NCBI GenBank assembly: GCA_019752555.1 | Contig: JAIELY010000008.1 | Coordinates: 1 to 64,000 of the forward strand | Length of the DNA stretch: 64,000 nt | Origin: Rhabdochlamydiaceae bacterium | Lineage (GTDB): Bacteria; Chlamydiota; Chlamydiia; Chlamydiales; Rhabdochlamydiaceae | Reading direction: 5' to 3' | Part shown: one piece after another, positions 61,232 to 64,000 of the stretch | How positions within the stretch are numbered: the stretch's first letter is position 1 | Layout of the letters: the number at the start of each line of letters is the position of its first letter | Notes under the pieces: generated by a model | The model's database searches: none | Seen by the model: the letters and a program-made list of their open reading frames with translations, nothing else | Told to the model about the DNA's origin: nothing | Translations under genes and position numbers: made by a program

Positions 61232-61603
61232 ATGAATAATGAAACTAAAAAACGAGATGTCCGTCGCCACCGACGAACTATGCGTGTAAGAAAAGCTGTA
61301 CGAGGCAGTGCAGTTAAGCCGCGTCTATGTGTTTGTAAAACAAATATGCACATTTCCGCTCAACTGATTGACGATGAGACAGGACTTACACTCGCAAGTG
61401 CTGGCACAATGCATAAAGATTTTCGCTCAACGCAATTTGCTCGAAAGAGTAAAGAGGCGGCCCGTCAGGTCGGCATCAAAATTGCAGAAATCGCAAAAAC
61501 GAAAAACATTGAATGTGCTGTATTTGATCGTGGACACCATAAATATCATGGGATTCTTGCCGAGCTCGCTAATGGAGCCCGTGAATCAGGTTTAAAATTT
61601 TAG
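61232..61603 (+). CDS. rplR: 50S ribosomal protein L18
   Basis: 123 residues; basic N terminus (RDVRRHRRTMRVRKAVRGS) for 5S rRNA binding and the C-terminal FDRGHHKYHGILAELANGAR. Family length. Confidence 0.96.
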   Translation: MNNETKKRDVRRHRRTMRVRKAVRGSAVKPRLCVCKTNMHISAQLIDDETGLTLASAGTMHKDFRSTQFARKSKEAARQVGIKIAEIAKTKNIECAVFDRGHHKYHGILAELANGARESGLKF

Positions 61604-61626
61604 CCAGATAATCGAAGGATAATCAC

Positions 61627-62130
61627 ATGACAAAACAAGACGCAAAGCGACGCACAGAAGACTACGGCACTGAATTCGAAGATAAAGTGCTTTATATCAA
61701 TCGCTGTTCTAAAGTCGTAAAAGGCGGACGTAAATTTAGCTTTTCTGCATTGATTGTCGTTGGAGATGGTCAAGGGCGAATTGGATTTGGTTTTGCAAAA
61801 GCCAATGAAGTCTCCGATGCGATTCGTAAAGGAACTGAAGCTGCTCGCAAAAATGTTCTTTCCTTTGAAATGGAAGGGACAACAATTCCCCATGAAATCG
61901 TTGTGGAATGGGATGGAGCTCGTGTTCTTTTGAAGCCAGCTCCGGAAGGAACAGGTGTGATTGCAGGATCTAAAGTCCGTTCTGTGCTAGAGCTTGGCGG
62001 AATTAAAGACATCGTTGCCAAAAGCTATGGATCGAGCAACCCGCTAAACCAAGTGCGTGCTACCTTTAAAGCATTATCAGGTTTGCGCAATCGCAAGAAG
62101 ACATTTGAATTAAGAGGACTCGGATCATGA
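61627..62130 (+). CDS. rpsE: 30S ribosomal protein S5
   Basis: 167 residues; KVVKGGRKFSFSALIVVGDG (RNA-binding), GRIGFGFAKANEVSDAIRKG, and APEGTGVIAGSKVRSVLELGG. Overlaps rplO by 4 bases (ATGA). The L30 gene (rpmD), usual between S5 and L15, is absent, as I recall for Chlamydia. Confidence 0.96.
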   Translation: MTKQDAKRRTEDYGTEFEDKVLYINRCSKVVKGGRKFSFSALIVVGDGQGRIGFGFAKANEVSDAIRKGTEAARKNVLSFEMEGTTIPHEIVVEWDGARVLLKPAPEGTGVIAGSKVRSVLELGGIKDIVAKSYGSSNPLNQVRATFKALSGLRNRKKTFELRGLGS

Positions 62131-62588
62131 TTACCTTATCTACATTGACTAACTCATTTCGACCAAAAAAGACTGCAAAGCGTTTAGGTCGTGGAATGGG
62201 CTCCAAAAAGGGGAAAACGTGCGGAAAGGGAAATAAAGGGGATAAGGCGCGTCAAGGCTATAAAACCCGCCCTGGTTATGAAGGGGGACAACTTCCTTTG
62301 TACCGAAAAAGCCCATGCCGTGGTTTTACGAATGGAAGGTTCCGTTCTGATGTTTATGCGATTAACCTTGGCAGACTTGATGAAATTTTCACAGATGGCG
62401 ATGTCGTTAACTTGAAAACTCTTCAAGAAAAAGGTTACGCTACTAGACGTGCGTTAGGTGGTTTGAAGATTTTATCTCAAGGCGAACTTTCAAAAAAAGT
62501 CACGATTGAAGCCACCTCTTTTTCTCAGCTTGCTGAAGAAAAATTAACAAAAGCTGGGATTAAATATAGCCGAATCGAAACTGCTTAA
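62127..62588 (+). CDS. rplO: 50S ribosomal protein L15
   Basis: 153 residues; RLGRGMGSKKGKTCGKGNKG and RPGYEGGQLPLYRKSPCRGF, then AINLGRLDEIF. Late assembly protein. Translationally coupled to S5. Confidence 0.96.
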   Translation: MITLSTLTNSFRPKKTAKRLGRGMGSKKGKTCGKGNKGDKARQGYKTRPGYEGGQLPLYRKSPCRGFTNGRFRSDVYAINLGRLDEIFTDGDVVNLKTLQEKGYATRRALGGLKILSQGELSKKVTIEATSFSQLAEEKLTKAGIKYSRIETA

Positions 62589-62601
62589 GTAGCAAGATGA
62601 C

Positions 62602-62636
62602 AAGGCGGCTTGTCTTAATAAGCACTAGGCCGCCTT
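62602..62636 (+). terminator. Hairpin between rplO and secY
   Basis: AAGGCGGC / GCCGCCTT, an 8-base GC-rich stem with a 19-base loop, followed by AAATAG with no T-run. It sits just after the rplO stop and about 50 bases before secY. A partial terminator, attenuator or processing site that lowers secY output is a reasonable reading. Confidence 0.45.
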
Positions 62637-62684
62637 AAATAGCTGGTAACACTGTCGATCGATTTAACTGCAGGCGAAAAAACG

Positions 62685-64000
62685 ATGATTGAAGGGCTAA
62701 AGCGCATTTTAAGTATACCTGAGCTTAAAGCTAAGGTTGTATTCACTCTAATGATGCTCGTTGTCTGTCGTGTTGGAGCATATATCCCAGTGCCAGGTAT
62801 TAATGGGGATATTGTCGCTGAGCTTTTTCGTTCTGCAACTGGCGGTGGACAGAATCTGTTTCAATTGATGGATGTGTTTTCTGGCGGCGCCTTTGCACAG
62901 ATGACTATTATTGCATTGGGAGTAATGCCCTACATTTCTGCATCGATTATAATGCAGGTGGTGATGGCAGTTGTTCCTTCCTTGCAAAGAGAAATTAAAG
63001 AGAATGCGGATGCAGGAAGACGCAAGCTGAGCAAATATACGCGATTTGTCACTGTGACACTAGCGTTATTTCAGGCGGCGCTGTTTGCTAAATATGCGAT
63101 TCAATTAGATGCGGGAAATCCTGGAATTATTGTTCGTGAAATTATCGATGTTCAAGCGTTTGGAATTCCTTGGTTCTTCTACTTGATTGTCATGGCGACA
63201 ATGTCTGCTGGCACAATCCTACTCATGTGGATTGGCGAACAGATTACTGAGAAGGGAATTGGAAACGGGATTAGTTTAATTATTACAATCGGCATTTTAT
63301 GTTCTTTGCCGAGCACTATCGGATCGGTGATTCGTCAATTGAATCTCGATTCGCAAGAGCCAGGACAGCTTAGCTTTTCATCGCTTGTTGTTTTGTCAGG
63401 AGTGTTTGTATTAATTATTGTTGGCACGATTTTGATTATACAAGGGCAAAGAAAGATCCCTTTACAATACGCTCGAAGGGTTGTTGGCCGGCAAGAGGTG
63501 CAAGGTGGGAATGCTTTTATCCCCTTAAAGATTAATTACGCTGGGGTAATCCCTGTTATTTTTGCATCGGCCTTTTTGATGTTTCCTGCGACAATTGGTC
63601 AATTTGCAGGGCGTGGGAATTGGATCGGACAGGTTGCGAATTGGATTTCACCTGGAAGTCCAGGTTATATGCTCTTGTATGTGCTGCTCATTATTGGATT
63701 TACTTATTTTTGGACTGCGACACAATTTCATCCAGAGCAAATAGCATCTGACATGAAAAAGAATGGGGCCTTTATTCCGGGGATTCGTCAAGGTAAGCCT
63801 ACACAGGATTACTTGGAATCCACGATGAATCGAATTACTTTTGTCGGAGCCATGTTTTTAGCTGTGATCGCAATTTTACCTACGTTAGTAGGAAGAATTT
63901 TAAGTGTAGATGCGACAATTACTTATTTTTTTGGTGGAACATCTCTTTTGATTCTTGTGGGAGTTGTATTGGATACGTCTAAACAAATTGAGTCCCACTT
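62685..64000 (+). CDS. secY: Preprotein translocase subunit SecY (3' end outside window)
   Basis: About 438 residues are present and the frame is open at the right edge. MIEGLKRILSIPELKAKVVF starts the first helix; the plug region (FRSATGGGQNLFQLMDVFSGG), ALGVMPYISASIIMQ, TEKGIGNGISLIIT and the cytoplasmic loop with EVQGGNAFIPLKINYAGVIPVIF are all canonical. Ten hydrophobic segments are expected, most of which are visible. Inner-membrane channel that works with the SecDF encoded upstream. Start ATG at 62685 lies about 95 bases after rplO. The last residues visible (VVLDTSKQIESH) are close to the usual C terminus. Confidence 0.95.
   Translation, partial: MIEGLKRILSIPELKAKVVFTLMMLVVCRVGAYIPVPGINGDIVAELFRSATGGGQNLFQLMDVFSGGAFAQMTIIALGVMPYISASIIMQVVMAVVPSLQREIKENADAGRRKLSKYTRFVTVTLALFQAALFAKYAIQLDAGNPGIIVREIIDVQAFGIPWFFYLIVMATMSAGTILLMWIGEQITEKGIGNGISLIITIGILCSLPSTIGSVIRQLNLDSQEPGQLSFSSLVVLSGVFVLIIVGTILIIQGQRKIPLQYARRVVGRQEVQGGNAFIPLKINYAGVIPVIFASAFLMFPATIGQFAGRGNWIGQVANWISPGSPGYMLLYVLLIIGFTYFWTATQFHPEQIASDMKKNGAFIPGIRQGKPTQDYLESTMNRITFVGAMFLAVIAILPTLVGRILSVDATITYFFGGTSLLILVGVVLDTSKQIESH

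Overview
The window looks like a chromosomal segment of a chlamydia-like bacterium (order Chlamydiales/Parachlamydiales, an amoeba-associated 'environmental chlamydia'). The evidence is gene order. Several blocks match the Chlamydia trachomatis order as I remember it: ispF-cysJ-gltX-tsp-euo-recJ-secDF-uppS-cdsA-cmk-plsC; trxA-trmL(spoU)-mip-aspS-hisS-uhpC-dnaE-(CT547/548-like)-rsbW-CT550-like-dacF; ksgA with its CT355-like neighbour; and lnt-lpxC-fabZ-lpxA-fmt-[Inc locus]-rplC...rplO-secY. The euo gene and the giant fused SecDF are chlamydial hallmarks. Base composition by eye is mid-40s % GC, and genes absent from Chlamydiaceae (for example purA) are present, so a Waddlia-like or other environmental lineage is likely. 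That last step is inference.

Layout. 0-5.5 kb: ATP-grasp protein, free-standing D-Ala-D-Ala ligase, ispF, two unknown genes (one Inc-like) and a flavodoxin-less CysJ. 5.5-17.8 kb: a tiny lipoprotein, gltX, the tail-specific protease, two Euo-type DNA-binding paralogues, recJ and secDF. 18-22.4 kb: a tightly packed purA-uppS-cdsA-cmk-plsC operon for purine and envelope-lipid precursors, ended by a convergent tRNA-Leu(CAG). 22.4-30 kb: trxA facing a minus-strand operon hisS-aspS-mip-trmL followed by an unusual transporter that fuses a symporter-like membrane domain to an ABC-type solute-binding domain. 30-38 kb: uhpC, dnaE, envelope biogenesis genes (TPR/BamD-like, LptE-like), rsbW. 38-43.4 kb: dacF, ksgA, SurA-like chaperone, RsmB-type methyltransferase, DoxX. 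43.4-48.4 kb: lipoprotein and lipid A genes lnt-lpxC-fabZ-lpxA-fmt. 48.6-53.9 kb: six or seven lineage-specific genes. 54.1-64 kb: the S10/spc ribosomal operon into secY, which runs off the end.

The most interesting region is 48.6-53.9 kb. Where C. trachomatis has the inclusion-membrane protein CT529/Cap1 between fmt and rplC, this genome has four proteins of almost identical size (274-275 residues) with one shared C-terminal hydrophobic hairpin. They are followed by a secreted protein with a degenerate kinase-like pattern and one more multi-helix membrane protein. I read this as an expanded inclusion-membrane/effector locus. Other notable points are the duplicated euo gene, the symporter-solute-binding fusion that lacks the canonical symporter motifs, a probable non-ATG/GTG/TTG start for lnt, a nearly leaderless dacF transcript, and a Gly/Ser tail on ribosomal protein S19.

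I saw no rRNA, CRISPR array, insertion sequence, phage gene or tmRNA. All family assignments come from motifs and recalled gene order; no database search was possible.
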